Source of the DNA: Candidatus Gordonibacter avicola
GTDB taxonomy: Bacteria > Actinomycetota > Coriobacteriia > Coriobacteriales > Eggerthellaceae
Assembly: GCA_019113915.1 (NCBI GenBank)
Contig: DXGM01000013.1
Coordinates: forward strand, 118,611-182,610
Reading direction: 5' to 3'
Length of the DNA stretch: 64,000 nt
Shown: one piece after another, positions 1 to 8,210 of the stretch
How positions within the stretch are numbered: position 1 is the first letter of the stretch
How the letters are laid out: each line of letters opens with the position of its first letter
The notes under the pieces: generated by a model
What the model was told of the DNA's origin: nothing
The model's database searches: none
Seen by the model: only the letters and a program-made list of their open reading frames with translations
Made by a program: the position numbers and the translations under genes

Positions 1-424
1 CTTCCTGATAATGGTGTGTGCTCCAAGATTTTGAGAAGGTGGAATACATCGAAAGAGGGGGCTCGGCTTGGGCGGGACGTGTGCAGCTTTGACGTTTGAA
101 CTGGGAAAATCATCTCTCCTTTTACATTAGTTGCTCTGCGGGGGGAAACGATGGTTTACCTGAAGAGGGCGCAGAAAAAGTTGCTCTTCAATAGCAGTGA
201 GCCCGTGAAGTCTGAGGGGGAACAGGTTGTTTTAACCGGACGTGAGGATCGGGGGCGTACCGGCCCGGTAACACCGTTTCCTCGCATCGGCGTTTGTTAT
301 GGAAGCACGGTATCGTCGGGCGTGTGGCGTCTGCGTTTCCCTGACGAAACGGTTGGTGCGAAAGATTGAACGTTCTGTTTCTGCGGATCAGAGCTACAAG
401 TGGAATACGTGCAAGGGGGTTTCG
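1..424. other. Leader region before the double MFS gene
   Basis: No convincing gene is visible in these 424 bases. An open frame at 151-369 has a G-rich stretch before its ATG but no recognisable protein character, so I do not call it. The region presumably holds the promoter of the downstream module. I could not assign -35/-10 boxes with confidence. Confidence 0.4.
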
Positions 425-2929
425 ATGGGCTACGCGCGCAAACAAGATGAATCACAGTGGGGCACAGGTCGCACGTCGAAAAACGGAGCCAAGATATCAC
501 TGTTGCTGAGTGGCGATGACGGAATGGTGCAAACGGCGCTCATCTCTCCGCTCTTGGCTAGTATCGCGATAGCGTATCCGGATGCCACTGAGCTTATGCT
601 CGATCAAGCAATGTCGGTAACGGCAATGACCATGTTGCCTGCCATGCTGTGCTCAAGCGTTCTTGCTCGCTATTTCAACAAGAAAAAGCTCATCATGTTC
701 GGCACGCTGTTGTTCATGCTTGCCGGCTTATCGGCGATGTTTGCACCGAACATGGTCATTTTGGTGCTGACGCGCGCGATCCTTGGTATTGGAGCGGGCA
801 TCGCGTTTCCGCTGGTGCCTTCATCGATTGCCTACCTATTCAATGAGCATGAGAAGAACCAAATGCTCGGATGGATGAATGCGTGCGGTTCGCTCCTCTC
901 ATTCACGTTGAGCATGGCGGCTGGATGGGTTGCGCTTGTCAACTGGAAACTTGCCTTTCTCTTCTATCTCATCTTTGTTCCGATTCTTGTGTTGCAAGCG
1001 ATTTTTCTGCCGGATTTTAAGCCCGAGAAAAAGGAGGCGATCGACAGGGGGCTTCGCAAAGAGCCACTGAATTGGAAGATGTGGCTCGTTGGCATAGGCA
1101 TGCTTTTGTTCATGGTCCTTGCGATGGTTGCAACGTTCAAATTATCTTTGTTTGTTGAACTTAACGGTTTGGGTACGTCGGCCGACAGCGGAACAGGCGT
1201 GTCCTGCATGACTTGCGCCTCGTTTCTTATTAGTTTGTTTTTTGCGACGTATTTCGAAAAGCTTACACGGTTCGCTCCGGTTGTCTCGTTGTGCTTCGCC
1301 GGTGCTGCGTTCATTACGCTTTCGGTTTCAGAAAGCATCCCCGCTGTGTTCGCCGGTATGGTTTTGCTGGGATTCTGCATGGGAACCATCAACCCGTTCT
1401 TTATGTCGACCATGTCACGTGTTGCTCCTGATACGCGAAAAACGCTCGGCATGACCATGATGTGCATCTTTCAGCTGGGCGGGCAGATTTTTACCCCGTA
1501 CTACATGATGCTGGTCGGATCTCTCGGTTTTTCGTCCGAACGTTCCCTGTTTGGTTTTACGGCGGGCCTGTTCATTGTGGCAGCTGTTGTCGTGGCTGTA
1601 TTCGCTCTTTACGCAACGGCGAAGGAAAGGAGGCGGCTGACACCTTTGTACCGGAATGCAGCTTATCTGCTGCGTTGTCTGTTTGAAGTATTTAGGAGGG
1701 GTTCAATGTCAAGTATTGCTAAAGCCTTAAACATGAAAGAGGCTTGGGGCGTGTATGCGCTTTATGTCATGGTTGCAGGTGCGGGAGCGGTGACACCTGC
1801 CCTGGCTGCCTTTGGTGCGGCGTTTCCGGATGCCAACCCGGTTACTATCAGCCTGATTCAAAGTCTGCCGTCTCTTACAACTATTATTGGTACGTTGTTC
1901 ATCGGGGCTGTTGCGGGCAAGAAGATACCGTTTAAAGTAGCCGGCATCATAGCGCTTGTTGTGTACTTCGTTTTCGGGTGCCTACCTGCGGTGTGGAACG
2001 ACTCGCTCACCTCAATTCTTATCGCGCGAGCGCTGGTCGGATTTGGTATGGGCATGGTGTCGCCTTTGGGCGCGGCAATCTTCCTGCGCCTTGTCGATAA
2101 CAAGCAAGAGCGCTCCAAGTACCTTGGTCGTGGTGGAGCTATGCAGCAAGCAGGTTGTGTTGTACTGACACTGCTCGGTGGCTTTTTATGCGCGATCGAC
2201 TGGCGTCTAACATTTTGGGCGTATGGTCTTGCTCTTGTCGCGCTTCTCATTTTTGTCATCTGCTTCAAGGAGCCCCCGTCGCTTGCTGAAGAGGCGGCTG
2301 CAAAAGGCACCTCGGAAGAGAAGTCGCGCATTCCTGGAACGGCTTGGTTCTTCATCGTTATCTTCCTGCTTGCCCAGGTGGTGTGCAGCCCAACTATGAT
2401 GAACTTCTCAATGCTGATGGCAACTAACATTCCAGGCGAAGATCCAACAACGGTAGCAGGTATCGCAGGCACGCTCCTTTCGGTGTTTGTGCTTGCGGGT
2501 GTTGTCTCTTCGGTGCTCATGGACAAGCTGATAGGCCTGTTCGGGAAATATACCGGAGCGGTTGCCCTAGCAATTACGCTTATTGGTAACATCATTATTG
2601 CTAACGCCAATTCAGTCGCGCTGTTTACTATTGGCATCCTTGTATTCGGCTTCGGTTGGTGTCTTGTTATTCCTGTTATTAACCTTGAGTGCGGCAATGT
2701 GACCAACAAAGCAGGCCTTGCAATGGTTGCCTCGCTTGTCATGGTTGCGATGAACCTCGGCAACTTCGTTGCCTCCTACTACATGGGTGCCGTGTTCTCA
2801 GTCGTGGGAAACAATCCGTCGATGTGTCTGATTGTCGACTCGGCTGCATTTGCCATTCTTGCTATCGCATGGGCGGTCTTCAACATGCGGAATAAAGCAT
2901 GGATGAAAGACAGTTCTTCGGAGAATTAG
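425..2929 (+). CDS. Double (fused) MFS transporter, about 24 membrane segments
   Basis: The frame encodes two complete MFS-type permeases in a row. The start at 425 follows AAGGGGG at good spacing and is preferred to upstream in-frame starts. Residues about 20-405 form one 12-helix unit with a basic inter-helix loop (ARYFNKKK) like MFS motif A. A linker of roughly 25 residues follows, then a second 12-helix unit from about residue 428 to the end. The second half opens with its own AGGAGG and ATG at 1706, so this may be two cistrons whose intervening stop was lost, or whose first gene is frameshifted near 1620-1640. MFS proteins move small solutes by uniport, symport or antiport. The Mo-enzyme gene follows immediately, so uptake of its substrate or exchange with its product is inferred. 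The substrate is unknown. Confidence 0.85.
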   Translation: MGYARKQDESQWGTGRTSKNGAKISLLLSGDDGMVQTALISPLLASIAIAYPDATELMLDQAMSVTAMTMLPAMLCSSVLARYFNKKKLIMFGTLLFMLAGLSAMFAPNMVILVLTRAILGIGAGIAFPLVPSSIAYLFNEHEKNQMLGWMNACGSLLSFTLSMAAGWVALVNWKLAFLFYLIFVPILVLQAIFLPDFKPEKKEAIDRGLRKEPLNWKMWLVGIGMLLFMVLAMVATFKLSLFVELNGLGTSADSGTGVSCMTCASFLISLFFATYFEKLTRFAPVVSLCFAGAAFITLSVSESIPAVFAGMVLLGFCMGTINPFFMSTMSRVAPDTRKTLGMTMMCIFQLGGQIFTPYYMMLVGSLGFSSERSLFGFTAGLFIVAAVVVAVFALYATAKERRRLTPLYRNAAYLLRCLFEVFRRGSMSSIAKALNMKEAWGVYALYVMVAGAGAVTPALAAFGAAFPDANPVTISLIQSLPSLTTIIGTLFIGAVAGKKIPFKVAGIIALVVYFVFGCLPAVWNDSLTSILIARALVGFGMGMVSPLGAAIFLRLVDNKQERSKYLGRGGAMQQAGCVVLTLLGGFLCAIDWRLTFWAYGLALVALLIFVICFKEPPSLAEEAAAKGTSEEKSRIPGTAWFFIVIFLLAQVVCSPTMMNFSMLMATNIPGEDPTTVAGIAGTLLSVFVLAGVVSSVLMDKLIGLFGKYTGAVALAITLIGNIIIANANSVALFTIGILVFGFGWCLVIPVINLECGNVTNKAGLAMVASLVMVAMNLGNFVASYYMGAVFSVVGNNPSMCLIVDSAAFAILAIAWAVFNMRNKAWMKDSSSEN
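1694..1708 (+). promoter_or_regulatory. Internal ribosome binding site and start inside the double MFS frame
   Basis: AGGAGG at 1694-1699 lies 6 nt before an in-frame ATG at 1706, exactly where the second MFS unit begins. This suggests the second transporter can be made on its own. Confidence 0.65.
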
Positions 2930-3033
2930 CGTTCGGCAGTCTTGCAGGGCTGTTTGGCAAAACCGCAGAGACGAAGCGCAGCTGGGCGGCACGCATGCTT
3001 AGGCCGTCCAGCGCGCGAAAGATTGGAGAAGCA

Positions 3034-5337
3034 ATGGCATTCGGAACAATCACAACGCCGATATCATGGCAAGAGGGGGACTATACCGTCACGCGCACCA
3101 ACTCGTGGTCACCTCCGGGAGATCATCCGACGGGCGCAGGCATGCTTCTGTATGTGAAAGACGGCATTCTGGAGAAGGTGGAGGGAGATCCTGAGCAGTC
3201 TATCACCAAAGGTGCGCTGCCCATTCGCATGCTGTCGTTACCGGAATACGTATATAGCCCCTACCGGATTCTGCATCCCATGAAGCGCGCACGCGACAAG
3301 CGTGGTGACGATACGGCATGGGAACAAGTGTCTTGGGATGAGGCATACGACCTGATCGTTGCTAACGTTCGTCGCTGCACTGAACAGTATGGGTCTAACT
3401 CCATTGCGACGTTTGTTGGAACCGGTCGCGAGGCTGGCAACTGGGGTCCCACTATGTCGTGCCGAGTATTCAATAGCCCTAACATTGTATACATGCAATC
3501 GGGCTGGTCGTGCTACGGCCCCCGCATGGCATGCACATCCTACGTGCTGGGGGCACCGTATCCTGAGCTCGATTATGCGTCTCAGTATCCAACGAGTTAC
3601 GAAGATCCTCGTTGGCGACGCCCTGAAGTCATTCTTATATGGGGCAAAGAGCCTTTGAAGTCGAACCCTGACGGGTTCTGGGGACACTCGATTGTTGATA
3701 TGTATGCCATGGGCACGAAGTTCATCGTTGTCGATCCTCGTTTGACCTGGGAGGCTGCTCGTGCTGAGATATGGCTTCAGGTGCGTCCTGGCACCGATGC
3801 AGCGCTCGGCATGGCGTTTTGCAACGTGATCATTTCAGAGGATCTGTACGATCACGATTTTGTTGAGAAGTGGTGTTTCGGATTCGATCAGTTCGCCGAG
3901 CGCGTGCAGACGATGAGTCCGGCCGAAGCGGCGAAGATATGTGAAGTGCCGGAAGAAAAGATCGTCGAAGCGGCGCGCATGTACGCCAAGGCAAACCCAG
4001 CAGCTTTACAGTGGGGCCTCGCCGTTGACCAGAAGCCTAACGGAATTCAGATGGGTTTCTGCTGCCTAGCTATGATGGCAATAACCGGAAACATCGACAA
4101 CCCTGGCGGCAACATTATGGGCGCTATCGATATTGGCGGTTTAGGTTCGGGCTATACCGACCTCGACCCGCAGAGCAAGGTCAATGAGATGGTGGGTGTC
4201 GACGAATATCCCGCGATGGTGAGAACGCAGCAGTTCACCCATCCCGATACCGTGCTCGACGAGCTAGAAAAAGAGGACTCTCTCTTCCATATGGGCTTTT
4301 TCACAAGCGCAAACGCTATAGCGAACCCGTGTAACCTTCCCAAGCGGTGGGAGAATGCACTCAATAAGCTTGAGTTCAACGTTGTTATGGATATCGTTAT
4401 GACGCCAACAGCTGAGGCGGTATGCGACCTGTTCTTGCCCGTTAACACCTACGCCGAGCGCGACATGTACGTGGCGACTCACTACGGCGCATGCGGGACG
4501 TGGATAGGTGCAATTAAAAAGGCTATCACGGTAGGTGAGGCAAAGTCCGACATTACCATCATGCGCGAACTTGGGAGCCGCTTGCGCCCGGAACTTTGGG
4601 ACCAGTACAAAACCGATATCGAGTACATTGACGACCAGAAACTCTGCACATTAAAGACGCCTGATGGGCGGCCGCTCACCATGCAGGATCTGTTCGACCA
4701 TGGCAGCTATCACGTAGATTACGAGTATAAAAAATACGAGAAAGGCTTATTGCGTCCCGACGGACAACCTGGTTTCATGACGCCGACCGGCCGTATTGAA
4801 CTGTACTCTACCATGCTTGAGGCATGGGGCGATGACCCTTTGCCGTATTACGAGGAACCGCCGACCTCCCCGCTTACAACGCCGGAATACGCCGAAAAGT
4901 ATCCCATGGTGCTCTCGACGGGAGCACGAACCTGGTCCTATTTCCATTCCGAACAGCGCCACGTGCCGCTACTTCGTGAAGTAGAGCCCTGGCCGCTTGT
5001 GGACATCAATCCCAAAGATGCCGAGAAATACGGTTTGCACGACGGGGAGTGGGTCTGGCTTGAAAACGACAATGGGCGTTGCAAGATGAAGCTTTCGGTT
5101 CAACCGGGACAGAAAGAGGGTGCACTCGCTTCTCAGCATGGTTGGTGGTATCCAGAGCGCGAGGCCTCATCGCCGTCGCTGTTCGATGTATACGAAGTGA
5201 ACGTCAATAACCTGGTGCCGTACAAGACGATTGGCAAGCTGGGCTGGGGTGCGCCTTTCAAATGCCTCATGTGCAAGATATACAAGGCAGAGCCCTCCGT
5301 AGATATCGACAAAATCGAGGAGGTCTACCATGGCTAA
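3034..5337 (+). CDS. Molybdopterin (bis-MGD) oxidoreductase, catechol dehydroxylase/transhydroxylase-like, without N-terminal Fe-S cysteines
   Basis: This 767-residue protein belongs to the DMSO-reductase superfamily. It shows the family order: N-terminal beta domain, SWDEAYDLI motif near residue 100, IWGKEPLKSNPDG and VVDPR nucleotide-fold motifs, and a C-terminal molydopterin dinucleotide-binding barrel. The start at 3034 follows GGAGAA; a frame open from 2899 would overlap the MFS gene. Flanking sequence resembles enzymes that usually bind a 4Fe-4S cluster through four N-terminal cysteines, but no cysteine occurs before residue 115 and N23, D30 and A35 occupy that region. Loss of this cluster is known in pyrogallol-phloroglucinol transhydroxylase. 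No Tat signal is present, so it is probably cytoplasmic. The next gene is a ferredoxin-like partner. A phenolic or catechol substrate is an inference from family resemblance only. Confidence 0.88.
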   Translation: MAFGTITTPISWQEGDYTVTRTNSWSPPGDHPTGAGMLLYVKDGILEKVEGDPEQSITKGALPIRMLSLPEYVYSPYRILHPMKRARDKRGDDTAWEQVSWDEAYDLIVANVRRCTEQYGSNSIATFVGTGREAGNWGPTMSCRVFNSPNIVYMQSGWSCYGPRMACTSYVLGAPYPELDYASQYPTSYEDPRWRRPEVILIWGKEPLKSNPDGFWGHSIVDMYAMGTKFIVVDPRLTWEAARAEIWLQVRPGTDAALGMAFCNVIISEDLYDHDFVEKWCFGFDQFAERVQTMSPAEAAKICEVPEEKIVEAARMYAKANPAALQWGLAVDQKPNGIQMGFCCLAMMAITGNIDNPGGNIMGAIDIGGLGSGYTDLDPQSKVNEMVGVDEYPAMVRTQQFTHPDTVLDELEKEDSLFHMGFFTSANAIANPCNLPKRWENALNKLEFNVVMDIVMTPTAEAVCDLFLPVNTYAERDMYVATHYGACGTWIGAIKKAITVGEAKSDITIMRELGSRLRPELWDQYKTDIEYIDDQKLCTLKTPDGRPLTMQDLFDHGSYHVDYEYKKYEKGLLRPDGQPGFMTPTGRIELYSTMLEAWGDDPLPYYEEPPTSPLTTPEYAEKYPMVLSTGARTWSYFHSEQRHVPLLREVEPWPLVDINPKDAEKYGLHDGEWVWLENDNGRCKMKLSVQPGQKEGALASQHGWWYPEREASSPSLFDVYEVNVNNLVPYKTIGKLGWGAPFKCLMCKIYKAEPSVDIDKIEEVYHG

Positions 5338-5665
5338 AAAGGGACTCATGATCGACTACTTGCTGTGTACGGGATGCCATTCTTGCGAAGTGTCCTGCAA
5401 ACTGGAAAAAGGTCTTCCGACCGGGAAATATGGCATTAAGCTTGCCGAAGACAAACCGTGGCAGATTGACGAGGATACATGGGAGTATAAGTGGATTCCC
5501 GTTCCAACCCAGCTCTGCGATTTGTGCGAGGAACGTACGGCTGCGGGCAAGGTGCCAAGTTGTGTGCTTCATTGCTGCTCGCACTGTATGCATTATGGCG
5601 ATATGGAAGAGTTGGCGAAGGAAATGGCCGAACTTGATCGCAAAGCCGTGCTGTTCACCGTGTAA
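5330..5665 (+). CDS. Short 4Fe-4S ferredoxin-type subunit (DmsB/HybA-like)
   Basis: This 111-residue protein overlaps the Mo-enzyme gene by 8 nt and has GAGGAGG before its ATG, indicating translational coupling. It carries a first cysteine set C13-C16-C19-C23 and a second set C63, C66, C78, C82 (plus C83 and C86), enough for two 4Fe-4S clusters. DmsB-type electron-transfer subunits usually have four clusters and about 200 residues, and the transhydroxylase beta subunit has three, so this is a shortened version. It most likely passes electrons to or from the molybdenum site, since the catalytic subunit seems to lack its own cluster. No membrane anchor subunit is encoded nearby. Confidence 0.85.
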   Translation: MAKKGLMIDYLLCTGCHSCEVSCKLEKGLPTGKYGIKLAEDKPWQIDEDTWEYKWIPVPTQLCDLCEERTAAGKVPSCVLHCCSHCMHYGDMEELAKEMAELDRKAVLFTV

Positions 5666-5755
5666 GCGGGCGTATGGAAGAGAGTGGTTTTGCGGGGGCC
5701 TTCGCGGTGAGAAGGATGCTGGCGAAGGCTTCCCGTTTGAAAAAAGGAGGTTTTG

Positions 5756-5965
5756 ATGACGAAGGACGAGTTTCTTGCATTGACGGAAGAAGAGCAACTC
5801 TCCTGGTTGACCGAACAGACCGATGGCGGCCGCGAGGTGGTCGACATCTGCGAGGAGATGGGTTGCACGCGTGCTGACCTTCAAGGGTTTGGCTATACCT
5901 GGGCCCTGGGACAGTGGCGCTATCTTTCCATGAAAGACCGCGCATCGGTAGTAGCGCAAAACTAG
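5756..5965 (+). CDS. Small acidic protein of the Mo-enzyme operon (unknown)
   Basis: I do not recognise this 69-residue protein. It has an excellent ribosome binding site (AAAGGAGG, 5 nt before the ATG at 5756) and follows the Fe-S gene by 90 nt on the same strand. It starts MTKDEFLAL, is rich in acidic residues and tryptophan, and has two cysteines (VDICEEMGC) near its middle. A role as chaperone or accessory factor for the Mo enzyme is possible from position alone. The hairpin that follows makes it the last gene of the unit. Confidence 0.7.
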   Translation: MTKDEFLALTEEEQLSWLTEQTDGGREVVDICEEMGCTRADLQGFGYTWALGQWRYLSMKDRASVVAQN

Positions 5966-5974
5966 AACCGAAAA

Positions 5975-6015
5975 AGGTGTCTGAAGGCGCACTCGGTCGG
6001 TGCCTTCAGACACCT
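5975..6015 (+). terminator. Hairpin terminator of the Mo-enzyme operon
   Basis: A perfect 14-bp stem (AGGTGTCTGAAGGC at 5975-5988 pairing with 6002-6015) with a 13-nt loop follows the small protein stop by 9 nt. There is no T-run after it, so it may end transcription or protect the 3' end. Confidence 0.6.
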
Positions 6016-6087
6016 GAGCAGCAGGTTGGGAAAGGGTATAGGTGGAGGTGTTGTGTTTTAGGCTGTCTATGTCTTTTTAGGATAAGG

Positions 6088-6317
6088 TAGACAAGAATAG
6101 ACAAGGGGAGAGAATTCGAAATTCGCATTGTATTACCTATGAGTGTCGTTGAATATGATAGGCTCAGGGTCTAAAACATACGTTGTGCTGCGCCTTTTTC
6201 GGTCATCCATTCTGGGTGAAACTTTCGTGTGGTTACCCATTATCACTGATGGCGCTCAGTGCGACGGACTCTTGTATATAACGTAGTTGTGAGAAGCGGT
6301 TTTACCTAGTGCGACGG
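6088..6317 (+). promoter_or_regulatory. Regulatory region with direct repeats upstream of the LuxR gene
   Basis: The 366-nt gap 5966-6331 contains two direct repeats. TAGACAAG occurs at 6088 and again at 6098, a 10-nt period. AGTGCGACGG occurs at 6258-6267 and 6308-6317, flanking a TATATA sequence at 6275-6280 that could be a -10 box. The second pair straddles the likely transcription start and is a candidate operator, possibly for the LuxR regulator itself. Confidence 0.35.
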
Positions 6318-6331
6318 GGCTCAATCAGGGG

Positions 6332-7903
6332 GTGGCTTCAGGGATGGAGCGCGCAACAAAAAATGTCGTAGATACTGCCGCAACAAGGAATAAGGACTTG
6401 GTGGGCGATCCTGAAAACGGTTTGGTGCTCTTGCCCTTATGTGATATTGCGGGGTATTCCTGTTTCGTTGCATGGGCATTTACCGTAGGCTGGGATAAGG
6501 GCGTAGTGCCGCTTGGGGACAGCGGGGAACTCGATTTCCTTATTCTGAGGTGCGCGCTTTTTGGTGGCGTTGCTTTGGCGACATGTTTTCTGCTTTTTAC
6601 CGGTCGCTTGGCCTTCGCTGGACTTCGCAATAAAATTTGGGAGGCATTGGTTCCAGCGCTCTGCATGGGGCTTGCGGTTACGCTTTTTGTGCCTCTTCCC
6701 TTTGAAATTACGCTCATGCTTTGGTTTGTTGCGGGAGCCGGTCAGGCTGCAACATTTTTTCTTTGGGGAGCAAGGTTTAAAGTTTTGTCCCACAAACAGC
6801 AGCTTTATACCGTTTGCGGAGCTTTTGCCGTGGGCGGTTTGGTGCTCTCAGTGTTTCCTTTTGTGGATCAGTCGGTTGTGTCCCCTACGGTTACCATACT
6901 TCCCGTGGCATCATATGGTTTTATGCGCTTGGCCTACCAGAGGTACGCTGGCAGGAAAGAAGAAACTGCAGAGTGGAAAGCGCCCGTAACCTTTTCCGGT
7001 GGTGTGAAAAAGTTGCGGGAACAGATTCCTTTTGATGAAGATCGCCGCTCCATTATTCTTAAAGGGCTTTTTACGCTGCTCTATTCAATAGCGCTTGGAT
7101 TTGTGGCATGCGCCGCTTTAGCGGATTGGCTCTATCCGGCAAACGGTGTCGTCATTGGGTTCGGGAATGCAATCGCTGCCTTGATCATGGTGATCGTGCT
7201 AAGCGATCGTGAGCGCGATGTGTGCAATGTATTGCCAAAGCTGTTTCTGCCGGTCACGAGCTTTTGTTATCTGTTCTTGGGAATTCTTTGGCCGACGGAG
7301 TGGGTTCTCATATGCGCTGCCATCCTTTTTGTTCTGTTTGGGTGCTATGAGATACTAAATGCGCATACGGCGTACGCGTATTCATCCTACGACTCCGTGC
7401 GATGCTTGTGGGAGTTGTACTCATCGAAAGCGGGCAACTCGGTTGGATTCATTCTTGGATGGATTTTCGCAACGGGAAGTTTATACCTCTTAGAGGCGGA
7501 TACGACGATACTTTTGGCTTTGTGCTTCTTTATGGTGTCGATTGCGGTGGTGATCGACACGGCATTATTCAAGAAAATGAAGTTGGAGTTTCACGAGGTC
7601 GTTGTCGACAATGAACCTACGTTGGAGGTACTTGATTCGAAGGCCATTGAGTCAGTTATTCAAGGTAAGGGAAGGTGGAGTCGTACGTGCGATGAACTTG
7701 CGGAGCTCTACAAGCTATCCCCTCGCCAAAAGGAGATATTCCTATTGCTCGCACGAGGGCGCAATGTACAGTTCATTCGTGATGAACTGGTCTTATCAAC
7801 TCCGACGGTCAAGAGCCATATCTATAACATCTACCAGAAAATGGACATTCATTCCCACCAGGAACTGATCGACCTTGTGGAAAACAAGGTAAAGGGATCG
7901 TGA
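6332..7903 (+). CDS. LuxR-family regulator with polytopic membrane sensor domain
   Basis: The 523-residue protein has a hydrophobic N-terminal part of roughly 10-12 helices (residues about 25-425). The C-terminal LuxR-type helix-turn-helix (YKLSPRQKEIF then STPTVKSHIYNIYQKM) covers the last 65 residues. No receiver domain is present, so the signal is probably sensed by the membrane part. Proteins of this layout are numerous in Eggerthellaceae and often sit next to metabolic gene sets. The neighbouring Mo-enzyme operon is the likely target. The start is uncertain between GTG at 6332 and ATG at 6344; neither has an ideal ribosome site. Confidence 0.88.
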   Translation: MASGMERATKNVVDTAATRNKDLVGDPENGLVLLPLCDIAGYSCFVAWAFTVGWDKGVVPLGDSGELDFLILRCALFGGVALATCFLLFTGRLAFAGLRNKIWEALVPALCMGLAVTLFVPLPFEITLMLWFVAGAGQAATFFLWGARFKVLSHKQQLYTVCGAFAVGGLVLSVFPFVDQSVVSPTVTILPVASYGFMRLAYQRYAGRKEETAEWKAPVTFSGGVKKLREQIPFDEDRRSIILKGLFTLLYSIALGFVACAALADWLYPANGVVIGFGNAIAALIMVIVLSDRERDVCNVLPKLFLPVTSFCYLFLGILWPTEWVLICAAILFVLFGCYEILNAHTAYAYSSYDSVRCLWELYSSKAGNSVGFILGWIFATGSLYLLEADTTILLALCFFMVSIAVVIDTALFKKMKLEFHEVVVDNEPTLEVLDSKAIESVIQGKGRWSRTCDELAELYKLSPRQKEIFLLLARGRNVQFIRDELVLSTPTVKSHIYNIYQKMDIHSHQELIDLVENKVKGS

Positions 7904-7956
7904 GGTGCGGGTTGGGGTCGATGGTGATCGGTACTCAACCGAAAAGGGAGGTTCTT

Positions 7957-8142
7957 ATGTGCGGTTACCTTTGCACCGGTTGTGGAAGATGTAGGGGCGA
8001 GGTAAAGGGTACCAAACCCTACGGAACCTGTTTGATTTGCGGTACTGTAAATGATTTGCAGGCAAAGGTTTGCTTAAAATGCGGTAGTGTCCTTGTACCG
8101 CCTCCGGGAGTGACGCTTGAAATTAAGCTGAAAAAGTGCTGA
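7957..8142 (+). CDS. Small zinc-ribbon/rubredoxin-like cysteine protein
   Basis: This 61-residue protein begins at an ATG with AAAGGGAGG 5 nt upstream. It has CTGCGRC near the N-terminus, CLICG in the middle and CLKCG after that, followed by a hydrophobic-basic tail ending KLKKC. The paired CxxC knuckles fit a zinc ribbon or rubredoxin-like metal site. It follows the LuxR gene by 53 nt and is probably cotranscribed with it. Its job is unknown; a metal-binding adaptor or small electron carrier are both possible. Confidence 0.7.
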   Translation: MCGYLCTGCGRCRGEVKGTKPYGTCLICGTVNDLQAKVCLKCGSVLVPPPGVTLEIKLKKC

Positions 8143-8172
8143 TCAGTTGAGCTTACTGGTGTAGTGGACACG

Positions 8173-8201
8173 AAGGGGCCGCTGGTTGCTCGCGGCCCCT
8201 T
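8173..8201. terminator. Shared hairpin between convergent genes
   Basis: A perfect 10-bp GC-rich stem (AAGGGGCCGC at 8173-8182 with 8192-8201) lies between the plus-strand zinc-ribbon gene and the minus-strand dehydrogenase. It probably serves both directions. Confidence 0.65.
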
Positions 8202-8210
8202 CTGCTTCCG

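Noticed and set aside
151..369. 72-codon frame near the left edge
   Set aside because: It has no recognisable protein pattern and overlaps the probable promoter region of the transporter gene.
3034..5337. Naming the Mo enzyme as a specific dehydroxylase or transhydroxylase
   Set aside because: The family is diverse and the substrate residues cannot be assigned by eye.
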